64,000 bases of DNA, taken from the NCBI GenBank assembly GCA_019802505.1, contig JAFMOC010000038.1:1709001-1773000 (forward strand). The letters are read 5' to 3'. The notes under the pieces are model-generated. The model was not told the DNA's origin and searched no databases. It was given only the letters and a program-made list of their open reading frames with translations. Source of the stretch: Corydoras sp. C115. Taxonomy: Eukaryota; Chordata; Actinopteri; Siluriformes; Callichthyidae. Numbering within the stretch: position 1 is the stretch's first letter; every line of letters starts with the position of its first letter. Position numbers and translations under genes: made by a program. This document shows, in pieces, positions 51,726-64,000 of this stretch.

Positions 51726-54440
51726 TCATTCTGTTGAAGGCGGGTAACGCATCACCATTAGCATCTGAAAAAAGAGTAATAGATAAAATTGAAAGTTAAA
51801 TGACTTTTTCTCACACTTGATAATGGACTGTAATGTTAATATGTCTTTAACCATGGCATTGTTTTTTTGCAAAACAATTTTACAATTTGTTAAATCATGT
51901 TTACTTTAATCCAGAATTGCATTATTATATTTTTGGTTGAGATGCTGAATTTCCAGTGGGGTGAACTGAATCATACCCCGGAATCATACCGAATCTGTCC
52001 CAATCCATTCTGAAATATGGTCATGATATCAAAAAAGAAGAAATGCAATTATCATTCGCTACTTTTTGGGCACCCAGCTAATTTTGCGTCCTGGGCATGG
52101 GCAAGTCTGATCAAATAAAGCAACCCCAAGTCAAAACATTAAAAAGGCTAATGATTTATTGATTTATCTTGAAAAATAATTGAGACTATTATCAGATGTT
52201 TTCTTACATGCCATGACAAAATCAACCTTTATAGCTATATCTTATTTTATAATGTTTTGGTTTTCTATGTATTTTTTAACGACTAATATACAGATCTTAA
52301 TTAGGAGGATGTTTGAAAAAAGCAACTTTGGCAACTATAAAACAGAAAGGAGGGATAGTAATCTTAAAATACATTGTAACCACAAGATTTATTTTCAGAA
52401 ATGGAAAATGCAATAAAATTATAACATGTCCGTTATACCATTAATCATGATAATCAACATAATATGACATAAACCATGTATAATTAAAACTGGTAAAAAA
52501 TAAAACAATAACCTGAGTGTGAGTAGAACGAAGTGCCAAGCGGGAGAACACAGACATTGTGATGAGGATCACCACCGCTATCAAGCTATGGAACAGGTAA
52601 ACAGCTTCCAGGCTATAGGCTGGATTCTAGGAAATGTGATACAGTACTTATTATGACCAGTGTTAATATCTCAGTCCTCTACAACATTAACACATGTCAA
52701 ACCTAGTGTTTTTTTTTAAACGTTACATTTATTTAAATCTAAAAGATAATAAAACATAAAAAGACATAAAACAAAAATCTAAGAAAAATTCTATTATGAC
52801 AAGATCGATTCTGCATCACACTACTTCACACTATAACAAAATTGTTTTATTTTTTTCTGACTTACAATTGGTAATTCATCAGAATAAAAATGGTGATCAT
52901 AAAAAATGTTTTGTAGGGCTAAGGATCTAATAAATATTATTGCAGCAACACTTGTCCCCAGTATTGAGATGATACTGAAGGCAAAACTAGCCGTTACCTG
53001 CAAAAAAACAACAACAAATTAATAAAATTATAAGAAAATGTGGACATTAATTATTTGACATAAATAGGAAACTTACAATCTTTTTGGTAATATTCCGTTC
53101 GGCTACTATATAGAGAATACCACAAATACAGTACTGCAAAACAGATAATAACCTGTTACATGAAGTAATAAAATATTTAACACAAATACAATACAGCTAG
53201 ATGTAAATATATAAATATGATACATTTTGTAATTAATTTATAAAATGTTGGGTTAAATAATTCTACCGAATTCTTATCACTCCACAAGGTTAGCCAGTAG
53301 CTAATTACAATTAAAGTTATATTAATTGTACTTTTCTTGAGTATATTTTCTTCAATATACCATTTTATGCTAATTAATATTACTATAAAGGGGACTAACA
53401 CAGATGGACTACAGTCTGTAATTGTAGAACTACAACAAATTTATGGTAAGTGAAACTAAACATGAACAATGAACAAAAAGGTTCCAAACTTTTAATTGGT
53501 ACTGCACTGTATGTATAATATGCATACTTTAAAATGAGCATTTGTAATTTCAAAAATATTTAAAAAAAAAAAAACAAAAGTAATGTTTTTATGTAATTTA
53601 ATGATAGTCACATACTAGGATTTTAGTACCAACAGTGATAATGTAGATTATCATTCTTTAAATTTCACAGACAGAATTATAATTGAATGAACATACCATA
53701 ATCCCTATCCAAAAGGGTGCATAACCGAGTGATGTCATCATATCTCTCTCAGGAATTGCACATATGAAGAGGCAGGCACCAAGGAACAGCATTACGATCT
53801 TGTACAGGAAACAAATGTGATTTAAAGCAATTTATCTTTGCTATTAGTGTGCTTTTGTTCATTATAAACATTGTTAGAATATAGCTACATATAAACAGTT
53901 ATACCCTTGTCTTATTTTAAAAATCTATACTTAATATCTTGTAGACTAGATTAAAAAAAATTATTTTTAATGGGTGACCTCCCATAGACTCTCTCAGACA
54001 TTAGACAGGCATTAAATTGCTCTCGACTCATCTCATCTCATGTTTCAAGAATCAGTTAATGTTTTATTTATTTTTGTGCAGCGAATTATGCGACAAATAT
54101 GCTTATAGATAAATAATTGAATAAAAAATTAATTAATTTAATGTAAATGTATTTAAATTTATTAAAATGTATTTAGGTAATCGATTTAGATTTTAACCTT
54201 TTTGCCTTTAACCTAGTGAGTTCTGAGTTATATACCAGCACACCCCTTCAGCCCCTTCACCCAATATAAGGTTAAGTGGATTAAATACAATAAAATGATT
54301 TATAGTTCCTTCAGTCTCACCCCAACACACTTAGGTTCTCCTCTGAGGAAGCGGTGCAGAGGTTTTGTGTTACCAGTCTGAGAACTGATGTGTGTGTTTG
54401 GTCCTTCCGGACAAATCTCACTTCTAACACCTGTCTCCAT
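51726..54440 (-). CDS. MS4A family (CD20-like) four-pass membrane protein, 187 aa
   Basis: Exons: 54321-54440, 53697-53798, 53077-53133, 52866-52997, 52513-52626, 51726-51764; every exon is a whole number of codons (phase 0), as often seen in this family. The short cytosolic N-terminus ends in FLRGEPKCVG, matching the MS4A signature before TM1. Helices: TM1 at about 41-56, TM2 (PFWIGIMYCICGILYIVAE) at about 70-90, TM3 at about 96-118, TM4 at about 143-165, with a loop between TM3 and TM4 and a short tail. AERNITKKIV between TM2 and TM3 parallels the AEKKTTKxLV motif. Family roles include B-cell and mast-cell receptors and chemosensory or Ca2+-linked proteins; fish have several genes, and which one this is cannot be told. 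The first coding exon opens 2 nt before the ATG, so an upstream noncoding exon is expected. Confidence 0.85.
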
Positions 54441-54774
54441 CTCTGCAAAGTAAAACATATAGAGTTAGAAGCTGCCAATTCCATTATGTGAGTTGCTAAA
54501 AAGTGCAGATCCTCAAATTTGATTTAAGCTGCGGCCACACTACCATCCTAGTGTGACTTCGATCCTAATTTGTAATAGCTGTGTGAATATGCCATATCAG
54601 ATTTGAGTAAATTTTATATGTTGTCCTTAATCTGACACTTCGATGAGAAACGGCAAGTTGTACTTTTAGCCAATTTTTCTCCAGAATTAGCAGGGCTACT
54701 TTGTCTGGGTGTACCAAAGGCACTGCGTACATGAGTTATTTTAGGAAAATCTGGAAAACATTGCGTAAGTTTAG

Positions 54775-54844
54775 AAGATTTATTCCGAAGATTTATTGGA
54801 GTACTTAACAAGATTTATTCCGAAGATTTATTGGAGTACTTATT
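54775..54844. repeat. Short tandem duplication of about 36 bp
   Basis: AAGATTTATTCCGAAGATTT with GGAGTACTTA occurs twice in direct succession. Confidence 0.8.
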
Positions 54845-54918
54845 GGAGTAAGTAACTTAACTTAACACTTAACTGTTTCAAAGTAGCAAAAAAATGACAA
54901 ACTATAGTTTGAGTTGCT

Positions 54919-55170
54919 ATGGGGGTTGGGTTCCCTGTGCCCATCCAGGGAAGAATTTTCGGGTGCTTGGGAGATACACCCAGGACAGGGTGCCAATCTA
55001 TCGCTGGGTACACACTCCCTCACTTACACACACATACTCTATAAAGGGGCAATTTTGAACAGCCAATTTACCCTGGATCCAAAATTTTTGACTGTGGACG
55101 AAAACCAGCGAACCCAGAGTGTCAAACCCCAGTGCTGAGAGGCGCCATGGGTTGGTGCCATGATGCCACC
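54919..55170 (-). repeat. V-SINE, degenerate
   Basis: GTGCCCATCCAGGGAAGAA, GACAGGGTGCCAATC, and the head AGTGCTGAGAGGCGCCATGG. The core is damaged. Confidence 0.75.
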
Positions 55171-55721
55171 CATGTATATGTATGATTTAATATATTTAAT
55201 AAGTTAAACCAGGTGAGATCAATGCCAATTTCTGGACTAGATTTAGTTAAATAGCACTAATCTAGCCCGCTGTAATTACACATGCAGTGCGTCCATTTTT
55301 TTCTCACTAACAATAACTAGTGATCAGTTGTCCAGCCCAATATTTATTCTGTTGAATAAATATCTGTTGATTAGTTTTATTTGAACCATGGTGCATATGT
55401 TAAAATGTTCAGATGGATTTTTCTCTGCTTATTAAAAATAGTATTTATATAGCTTTGAATAGCTGTAAGTCTTTGATTTAACAGAGATTAACATTTGCAA
55501 TAAATGAACATTAGAAGTAACCAAACATCTTCACAGTGTATGTTTAATGGTTAAATTCAGGACAAAATGGAACCCACTTCCACAATGTATCAGTTTCAAT
55601 AGTCCACTCTTCCCAGCTTAACTTCATAGTAATACTACAATAGTTCCAAAAGGCTGCATGTAACATCCACACAATCCTGACAGCAGAGAAAAGGTTAAGA
55701 AAAAGCTCAAATTTTACATAC

Positions 55722-55990
55722 CTTCAATTGTTTGTCCACGAAGAAAATGTTTCACAACAGCAGGAAGCTCGGGGGAGTAGGAGAGTGGGCCGAGGAGAAG
55801 ATGGGGTGGAGACTATGGTACCATGTTTGGTTGTGTGTGTGTGTGTGTGTGTGGGGGGGGGGGTCCAAATGTTCACTGTAAACACTGCAACAGACTTTGA
55901 CTACTCTGATACTGGACAATCTAATAGCACGGAAATGTTAAAGGGGAAAAACGGTAAATGTTTAAGGGGAATTAAGTGCAGTTAAAGTTC
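55722..55990 (-). other. Possible noncoding 5' exon of the MS4A gene
   Basis: The coding exon begins at an acceptor (TTTGCAG) just before the ATG, so a 5' UTR exon must lie upstream. A good minus-strand donor (TTGAAG/GTATGTAA) at 55722 is a candidate. The upper limit is arbitrary. The region also has a GT/G-run (55835-55864). Confidence 0.25.
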
Positions 55991-56801
55991 ACACAGAGAA
56001 ACTCTGGAGAAAGGGGTGGAATGAAAACAAACTCACTGAACTAGTTAAAGGATGTGACACAGCAGCCTTGTATAGTCAAATGCAGCTGTGACTTAAGTAG
56101 GTACAGATGTAAAACACAGGCCTTGTGAAAGAATAAATTATTCCCATATTTTACCAGCATTTTTCTTTAATATGAAAGCTTTTAAAGCCTTTGAAATGTT
56201 TTTAGGTTTAATCAGGATGTATAGAGGAGAAAACAAATCTTAAGTGTTTATTGATTTAAATACACTGTTGTACATTGCAAGCATAAAACATTTAACAGAT
56301 GTTAATATATAACATTTGAATCAAAAATATGAATAGGTAATGTTTTCTCTGCTGTTATAGTCTTAGTAATTGGGATGTTCACTTTCTTCCCAACACAGGC
56401 CTTTTGTTAAGCTGTGAATAACATTCCTCAAATTTCCTGGGTATTTCTCTGTTCCCGGATCTAGTGACTATATACAGCTGCAGTTGAAGTCATGCTGTTG
56501 TTAACTGTTCTCTCATTTTTTTGTGGAGTGTGAGCTTATGCATTTATATACGGTATTACTTTAATGGTTATATTAAATAATATACTGTATACATACACTG
56601 TAGTTGGCTTCCTTGATGACTACATTTTAACTTAAGGCTTCCAGATTAACATTGGGAAGGGGGATGGGTTATAATATCATTGACCACATATGTAAATAGC
56701 ATCCACGTTGTGAAGTTAAAAAAAATTAGTTATTTTTGACAGCCTGATGTTTGGGGGGGGGGACATCTACACAAATCAGCCACTACACTAAAACCAAACT
56801 T

Positions 56802-56802
<1 letters not shown>

Positions 56803-56884
<82 letters not shown>
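56803..56884. repeat. (TA)n microsatellite
   Basis: About 40 TA units, in the MS4A-vit interval. Confidence 0.95.
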
Positions 56885-56889
<5 letters not shown>

Positions 56890-57940
56890 TACATACACAC
56901 ATATATAGTGAACCTACTGGGAACGGCTAACAAATTGCATCCCATGTGCGCAATTACCGCACATTTACAGCTTTTCAATTATGTATTTTATTAAAATAGA
57001 AATCACATAAAAGTCCAACTTAAAAAGTCAAAAGCATTAGGATTTATTCAAATGTAATTATATACAAACACATTTATTACAATTAACAGGACACTTGTTA
57101 CAAAAATGCAGAGATGTTAAATATTGAAATAAACTGAAAATATAACATCTACATTAGAGTGAAAAAATTTCACAATCATACAATGAATTTCATTAAAGAA
57201 AATTCTAAAACTATTTCGGAACTACTAAAAACCTTTTTTGTAATATTTGTGGTTGTGTGTTGGTCCCTAAGTGATGAGATTTTTTACACTTGGGAACAAT
57301 TTGCAATGTTTAAACTATAACATGCACCAAATAGCTAATTTCATTAATTGCATGATTAAATCCTCAGTGCATGTGCGGGGCATGTGATGTGACCATTTCT
57401 TTTTTAATATTAGGACAAAAACTACAGGCACAAATCACAGGACTTTTTTTTACATTATATCTAATAGAAAGCAGTATTAGGCAGGATGTTTGTGAACAAA
57501 ACCATAGAACCTTTGTCCAGGTATAGAAATATAAAGCTAGCGAGGAGATGCTATGATTGCCATGTCTTTATATTAGAGGTGTATTAGTTACATTAGCACC
57601 ATGCTATTTCATTATAACATTTGTAATATGCAACGAGGCTCACACTGATCACCTACGCTAAGTATGCTTTCAGTGAAGCGATACATTGTGCACCACTTTT
57701 CTAAAATACAACCTAAGCATTAAAGCATGACAATTTTAACGCTAGAAAAAGGTTCCAAAACAGTGGGCACCTCTCGATTCATATTGCCAAAACCTTATAA
57801 ACAGCAAATAAGGCCTTATGTGTTAGATACACATGTTATGAGTACTATGATAAATATTTCCCCACAACTTTCTTTCACTCCTGGATGGCATTTGTGCAGT
57901 CCCATCCCTCCCTTTTTCAGTAAACTTTTCACCTCCTGCA

Positions 57941-60900
57941 TTAATTGCGTGGCTGGGAGTTAAATTCCTGACAGATGTTGTGTATGATTTTGGGAACATA
58001 CTTGTAGAGGTTGTCAAACTCATCCACAAAAAAAGAGTGATCTTTGTCGGGGTCGGTGGCAATGTATTCCAGCTCATCCTGTGCAGCCCAGGCAATGCCA
58101 ATGGAGTAGGCAATCACACCTAGTTAAAGAGTTATTTAGTTTACATGATATATTTTTCACATTGAATATATTTTAACAAAAGTGCAATATATTTTTATAT
58201 CTTTATTATCTTTTTTCTTTATTCGTTTTTGGAGCATCTGTAAAAACTAAAATTTAATAAAGTATTCTAATTCTGATATATTAGACATATAGTTATGGGT
58301 TTAGAAAGCTGGATGCATGGATGAATGGATAGATGGATGGATAGCACTTTAGACCTGTGCCTATGATGAAGTCTGTGCTAATATTCAATATGAGAGCATG
58401 AGATTAATTTTAATATTGTTTAAATAAACCAATTTGGTTGACCAGGGAATATGATGAGTTAAAAAGTTTTATGGTATGAATGGTGCTATAAAATGCTTAC
58501 CTGAGCGGTGTACTGCCAAAGCAGGTGCACGCACATCATCGTAGGAGCGTCCGTCTGTTATTACGATCATGATTTTACGCTTGTTGGGCTTAGACTTGCT
58601 GAAGAGTTTCTCTGCAGCATAGGTGATGGCTGCACCTGTACTTGTGCCTCCACTCCAGTAGTTGATGCGACGGATGGCATTCAGCACATCGGCCTTTGTG
58701 TTATGCTGACCAAAGGCAAACTCAAGGCGTTGTTCATAGGTGTACTGCACTGCCCCAATGCGAGTGTCTGTGTCTGATATTTCAAACTCACGTGACACAT
58801 TGGCCACAAACTGCAGAACGGTGCGGAAGTTGCCGGTGCCCACACTGCTGGATCCGTCAATAACGAAAGCAATGTCATTGGCATTCAGACACGTTTTACT
58901 GCATACTAGGCGGTCAGTGTCACACAAACGCTTCACTAGTGGTTGGGCTGCCTTGCGTAGTGCAAACCAGCTTGAGACAGGAAGTGAGAAGAAGCCATTG
59001 GTTCTGCAAACAGCCTGAGGAAAGGAGCAATAAGGCATGAAAAATTCTGTAGAATCAAGTGAACGATGTGCCATTGTTTTGTTGAATTACAGATTGTAGT
59101 ATGCCAATGTGGGAGAAATATTTCAAATTTGATTTTTTTTTCTTTCAGTTGTACAAAGAAAGGTCAAAACATATTTTACTTTTCACCCGCACAGCATGAA
59201 AGATGGGGGGGGGGGGGGCAATTACACCCAGGACAGGACACCAATCCATCGTTGGGCACACAATCAGTAATACATGCACACTATATAGGGGCAGTTTAGA
59301 TAGGGGCAATTTACAGCAGCCAATTAACTTAAATCCATGGATTTGAACCTGGATCCGCAGCACTGAGAGTCAAACGTGCTAAACACTTAGCCACCGTGGG
59401 GCCTGCTTTACCAAACTGAGCCACAAGACTGGCAACCAGGAGGTTGTAAAGGGTATAATTATTCATTCTAATTCTGTAAAATAGGGTTTCGGAAGTATCT
59501 TTTAACATTATTAAGATAATTACCTTGTCTACAAAGTTGGACTCAACCACACTGAGTTTCTCGCTGTCATCAGGTCCTTCAATGGTTACAAAAAAGATGT
59601 TAATGCCTGATTCCCGGGCAAGTCTTGAGGCCTCCTCCACTTTGTCGGTGGGCCAGCCATCTACCAGTACCACAGCCACGTTGGGTGCTCCTCCACGGTT
59701 TCCATTAGCATCACTGAAGTATTGCTTATTAATGTATGAGAGGGCTTTTCCTACATCACCACAAGAAGGCAGCAAAGTTACAGTTACAGCAATGCCTGCC
59801 TTGAATACATAGACTTCTTGTTCCAGATGTAGTGCTGTTTGTTGTTTACAGAGCATCTCGCTTCTACATACTTTCCAGTAAAAACTTTGCAAGTCAAATA
59901 TTTTTTTTAGTAAAAGCTTTTAGGCTTATAATGATACAAACTTTACTTAAATTTTTCTACATTTTAGAAGTAATTTGCAGTTGGAGATTTGAAGTAAACT
60001 TGTTTGTTAATATACATTATATAGGCATATAGATATTAACAGTGAATGAATATTTAACTGTGAAATATCTGAGAAAATACCAGCAACCAAAGACCTCATG
60101 ATTATAAGAGTCCTTTTTATATTAAACACTTTACCATGAGGAAAAAGTTCAGAAGGGCTTATTTAAGTCCTGGTTTAGTTAATTAAAGAGGTTTATAGAA
60201 GTGGGTCTTAACCCACAGGGATCAACTGCCTGACCTAAGTGCTCCATTTTCCAAACAGAATTGAAGGCTTAAAAAGTTGTTGTTTTGGATTTGATGCTTT
60301 TCAAATGGTAAAAACTGTAAATATGCATTAAGTCTATATAAATGTGACAGATATTCACAACATCAAGCTTTCAGGTGGGTACATTTTGAAAGATTTGCTA
60401 AGTTTGAAAAGAGCATCAGTGTGCATCAGTAACAAGAGCCTGTAATTTACACAACAGCTCCCACTTCAATTTTAGACTTAATTCCACCCTTGGAATGGCA
60501 AATATGGCTTAAATCAGTATAACCATGCTACATTTGAGGCATTTTGCCTTTCACAATGCACTGTTGCATCTCAGTAATGCTAAAAGCCAATCTCTATCCA
60601 TGTTAAGTCAGAATTCAACATTTAACATTTAAATTAATCATTTAACATATAAAAACTGTCAGGATGACCGTATTATACTAGTGGATCAAAACAGTTATCC
60701 CAGTATATATCATTGTGTGTGTTTTTTCCTGTATTGTGGTTAACAAAAATATTAATATCATATTGTAATATTCTTACCTTACTTTCATAGCAGTTTTATT
60801 ATAGTTAAATCTTTTTATATATAAATATATGCAAAATTCTATCTGATAAATTACCAGAATATGCGACTGATTTGTTCCACATTAGGATAGACAGGCTCTA

Positions 60901-63541
60901 AACACACTGGTTAAAAATGAAACACAGGTTAAAAACCTTGTATATTTGTATTTAATGTGTGAAAAAATCTATTTAAAGGTGAACATTTTTTTAATTAATT
61001 ATTTCAAGTGTAAGTTTAGATTATTAATTTCAAAAAATTTGAAATTATCTTTCATTTGACTTTGTCATAGCTTACCATATTTTCTTTCTTACTTTTTATG
61101 GATTTACACCATTTAGTTAAATAGGATAAAAGTAATTTGACATGTTCTTGGCCTGTTTCACTTACCCACATTGGAAAGTCCTCCTTTCTGGGTTATTTTA
61201 TCAATTGCAGATTTTAAGTCTTGAGAGCTGGAGAACTGACGCAAACCGAATTCTGTTACTGGGTCGTCCCTTTTAAAAAACAAGACATCGGTGGTAAAAT
61301 ATTTGCTTTGTGTTCCCCTGCATTTACATTCAGACATTCATATATATTGTCTTTGCTTGTAAAGAAGTAAAAATGAATAAGTACCCATATTGAATGATGC
61401 CCATCATTGGACCATTTATGCCAACATTCATGACCTGGGAAACTTCAGCCAAGAAATCCTTTTGGATCTTAAAACGCCGCTTTCCGATGCTCCAACTGCC
61501 ATCCATTAGGAAAGCAATGTCAACTTTACAGTCTGCATTGAGAAACAAGTATAGTTATTGAACACTCAATAGATCTTATTTAGCCTGGTGTAGTTGATGA
61601 TAAAAAAAACATGTGTTTTTCTTATTTTTAATGTATCTATATATTACAAAATGGGTGTTAAGTGCCTGTTAATGTTAATATTTTAACCAGCTATTACGTT
61701 TAGAACTGCCATCATTAAGTTGCAAGGCTTAATGATGTATATCTATAAAATAAATAGCACTTAACACTGATGATCTCATTTAAAGTAATCAATAAAAACT
61801 TTTTTAATAAAAGCCATAACTGCACACTAGAACTGTTTTAGGTTTCTTTAAAATTATAAATAACTAAATATAAAGCATGTTTTCTAATAAATAGTTAAAA
61901 ATGCAAACTATTTAAAATCTCTGAATAGATTTTGGAAATGATGAATAATAAGAGTAAACATACTTGGGTCCCCCTGAGCCATAGCATTTGGAACTCTTGC
62001 TATGGATTCACGTTCTTGGAAGCCAAAATCTAAGAAGGGTACAAAGAAGAAAATAGTAATATTTTAAGTTAAAGCAAAATATGGGAAAGAGGGCATATTT
62101 TAAATGATGAAAGTACTCACCAGTACCAATTATAGGATTTTGCTGAATACAAAAAGGCTTTGTAAGCAAAATGGAGCGGATTTCATTTCTAATTTCTCAG
62201 CTTTATTGCTTTTATTTCCAAGTAGTGTGAAAGGACCACTGCTATTTTCTAAACCAGATAGGTTTGCCACAGTAAAGTGCTTTTTAATTAAGTTGCTACT
62301 TTCCAAAACAGTGGTTCTTTTTGTTGCTATTGACACCACTACACATGTATTGCAACTTAGAACCACAGGTCACACACATATTTATTCCAACTTAGAACCA
62401 AAGGTCACAAAAATGAAGCAGACGTGACTGTATGGTCACAGCTTTGAAATTGTCCCAGCATTCACAGTTGTGGCATTAAACATTTTAATTTCTTATAGAC
62501 TTCATCTTGTTTCTGTTGGATGTTCATTGACTTGTGCTTACATCTAAATCAGACATTTTCATATTGACTTTGTGTTATTTTAGTAATAAGTAGATACTTA
62601 TCTTAGTAATCGTAAAGATAATTGATTATTGTTTAATAAACTAACAATATGTACTATACTTATGTCTAACTGACAATTAAAACTATGCTGAAATATCACT
62701 GAGATAACATTATTTGTCAAAATGTTGGCTCAATTTACACAATTTTTTAAATTAATTTAAAATGAAAAAGAAAGCAGTTTTTGATATAGTAAGCTATTTT
62801 TGCCATGTTGGGGCATCTTAGCTTGCAACATTTCTCTGAAGAGTAGTAAATCTTAATTTTATGTAGAGTAAGCAGTAGCTTAGCTGACCACATATTCAGA
62901 GTAGCTCACCCAATAATATAATTTCTTTTCATGAGTTTTCAAGTGTGTGTTTGTGTGTGTTCCTTGACTGAAAAAATGTTTTGCTTTACCGGCATCAAAA
63001 GGGCTTGCATCCTGCTTCCACACCTCCCCTGGGTCTACTGTGACATTTACATTAACAATTATTTACAACCTTTTTTGTGATGCTGGTTTAAAATAATTAT
63101 ACATTAATAAATACAAAAAAAACGTTACACAATTATAATTTCCAGTTAACACTCAATTCTGTATTTTTATTGCAGTCATCTATTTGTATAGCCATGTGAC
63201 ACCAAGCAATAAATTGCTTGCAGTACATTGCACAATAATGTCCTAAACCATGTTTTTTTATTTAACTACAAGGTCTAACACCATAAGAATATTAAATATA
63301 TGATTACTTTAAAAATAAGTGTTCATATGTGCAGTAGTCAAGCAAGGTTCGGAGTGTCCATTTCCAATAAAAAATCTATTTAAATTAAATAATGTTAAGT
63401 AAGTACTTGTATATACAGTAGTACAGAATGTATTTACATATAGATGCAATGCATTTTATATAATGACATTTAACATATTCATACCTCCTGTGTCTTCAGG
63501 AGAGAATTTGGGTCCACTGTCCGTATTCACTGGTGGAGGTG
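57941..63541 (-). CDS. vit: Vitrin, 3' part with two vWA domains (5' part off the right edge)
   Basis: Secreted matrix protein of the vitrin/cochlin group. Exons in transcript order: 63485-63541, 62990-63037, 61964-62029, 61385-61532, 61166-61269, 59524-59750, 58501-59014, 57941-58119; 1343 nt, phases consistent. The first exons encode a Pro/Ser/Asp-rich linker. vWA1 begins NCKVDIAFLMDGSWSIG (MIDAS DGSWS) and includes NVAVVLVDGWPTDKVEEA. A linker with VCRTNGFFSLPV and a Cys-bearing CDTDRLVCSKTC follows. vWA2 has FVIDGSSSVGTGNF (MIDAS DGSSS), RIGAVQYTYEQRLEF and ITDGRSYDDVRAP. The protein ends ICQEFNSQPRN. The ending and vWA2 match vitrin better than cochlin. The signal peptide and LCCL domain expected at the N-terminus lie beyond position 64000. 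Family knowledge: binds glycosaminoglycans and collagen. Confidence 0.92.
59205..59402 (-). repeat. V-SINE, degenerate
   Basis: G run, ACACCCAGGACAGGACACC, GAACCTGGATCC and ACTTAGCCACCGTGG. In a vit intron. Confidence 0.75.
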
Positions 63542-64000
63542 CTAAGAATAGAAATATAACAATAAAATTACAATTGAAAAAAAAAATGAATATATATATA
63601 TATTCATATATGTACAAAATTCTGAAAATCAGGAGCCAATTTGTTATAATCCTGATATGCTATTGCGTGGCTAAGTGTGTTCTGGTGCTTGAAAACCAAA
63701 ATCCTCTTACAGATATTTATGTTTAGTCTTCAATTTATATTATTTTATTGCATTATTTGTATTTCACGAGCATATGATAACAAAATGAGATCTTTCTCCA
63801 GGATAGGCCAAGATGAAGAATGTTCTGACTGTGCTGACTTCTAATATGAACAAAGAAGAATAACAAAAAAAGTCCAATGATTACTACCTCATATTGAGTA
63901 TTTGCAAGCACTTTGTTTATAACTACTTCATAACATCCCATGTAATTAGTTTGACATCCCATCATTAAATTATGTAGCCAGAAACGAATCTTGTCCTTAT

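Larger units (their letters stand above)
54441..57940. other. Intergenic, MS4A to vit
   Basis: Holds a possible MS4A 5' exon, a SINE, GT and TA microsatellites, and the vit 3' UTR near 57000-57940. No gene was recognised. Confidence 0.55.

Noticed and set aside
57941..63541. Cochlin instead of vitrin
   Set aside because: The linker, the TRIGAVQYTYEQ segment and the EFNSQPRN ending fit vitrin better; cochlin ends differently.

Overview
The window is vertebrate nuclear DNA from a ray-finned fish. It has many small exons with GT..AG borders, AT-rich introns, long (TA)n, (CA)n and (GA)n tracts, and more than a dozen tRNA-derived V-SINE/DANA-like copies with ..AATGAATG tails. The SINE type suggests an ostariophysan, perhaps a catfish; that is inference. 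No rRNA, tRNA gene, CRISPR array or bacterial-style element is seen.

Layout. (1) 124-4977, minus: 5' part of a chitin synthase gene (copy A), which runs off the left edge. (2) 6369-15741, minus: a second chitin synthase gene (copy B), reconstructed here as 20 coding exons with consistent phases and 1297 codons. A and B are tandem, head to tail, and well diverged. (3) 15742-20741: intergenic DNA rich in SINEs and microsatellites. (4) 20742-24833, plus: an IRF1-like interferon regulatory factor, 7 coding exons, 255 aa. (5) 26276-43939, minus: ddx21, a nucleolar DEAD-box RNA helicase, 17 coding exons, 790 aa, tail to tail with the IRF gene. (6) 43940-46723: divergent promoter interval with an unusual pile of SINEs, microsatellites and an inverted repeat. 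(7) 46724-50078, plus: a BTB gene with two C2H2 fingers, 501 aa. (8) 51726-54440, minus: an MS4A (CD20-like) four-pass membrane protein, 187 aa. (9) 57941-63541, minus: the 3' part of vitrin (vit), an extracellular matrix protein with two vWA domains; its 5' part lies off the right edge.

The genes do not form one pathway. The chitin synthase pair is the biologically striking part: it implies endogenous chitin synthesis in a vertebrate, with two gene copies that may have split roles. The IRF and MS4A genes have immune links by family; ddx21 serves ribosome biogenesis and RNA metabolism; vit acts in the matrix. All exon borders were read by eye from splice sites, reading phase and family similarity. 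No alignment or database search was run.
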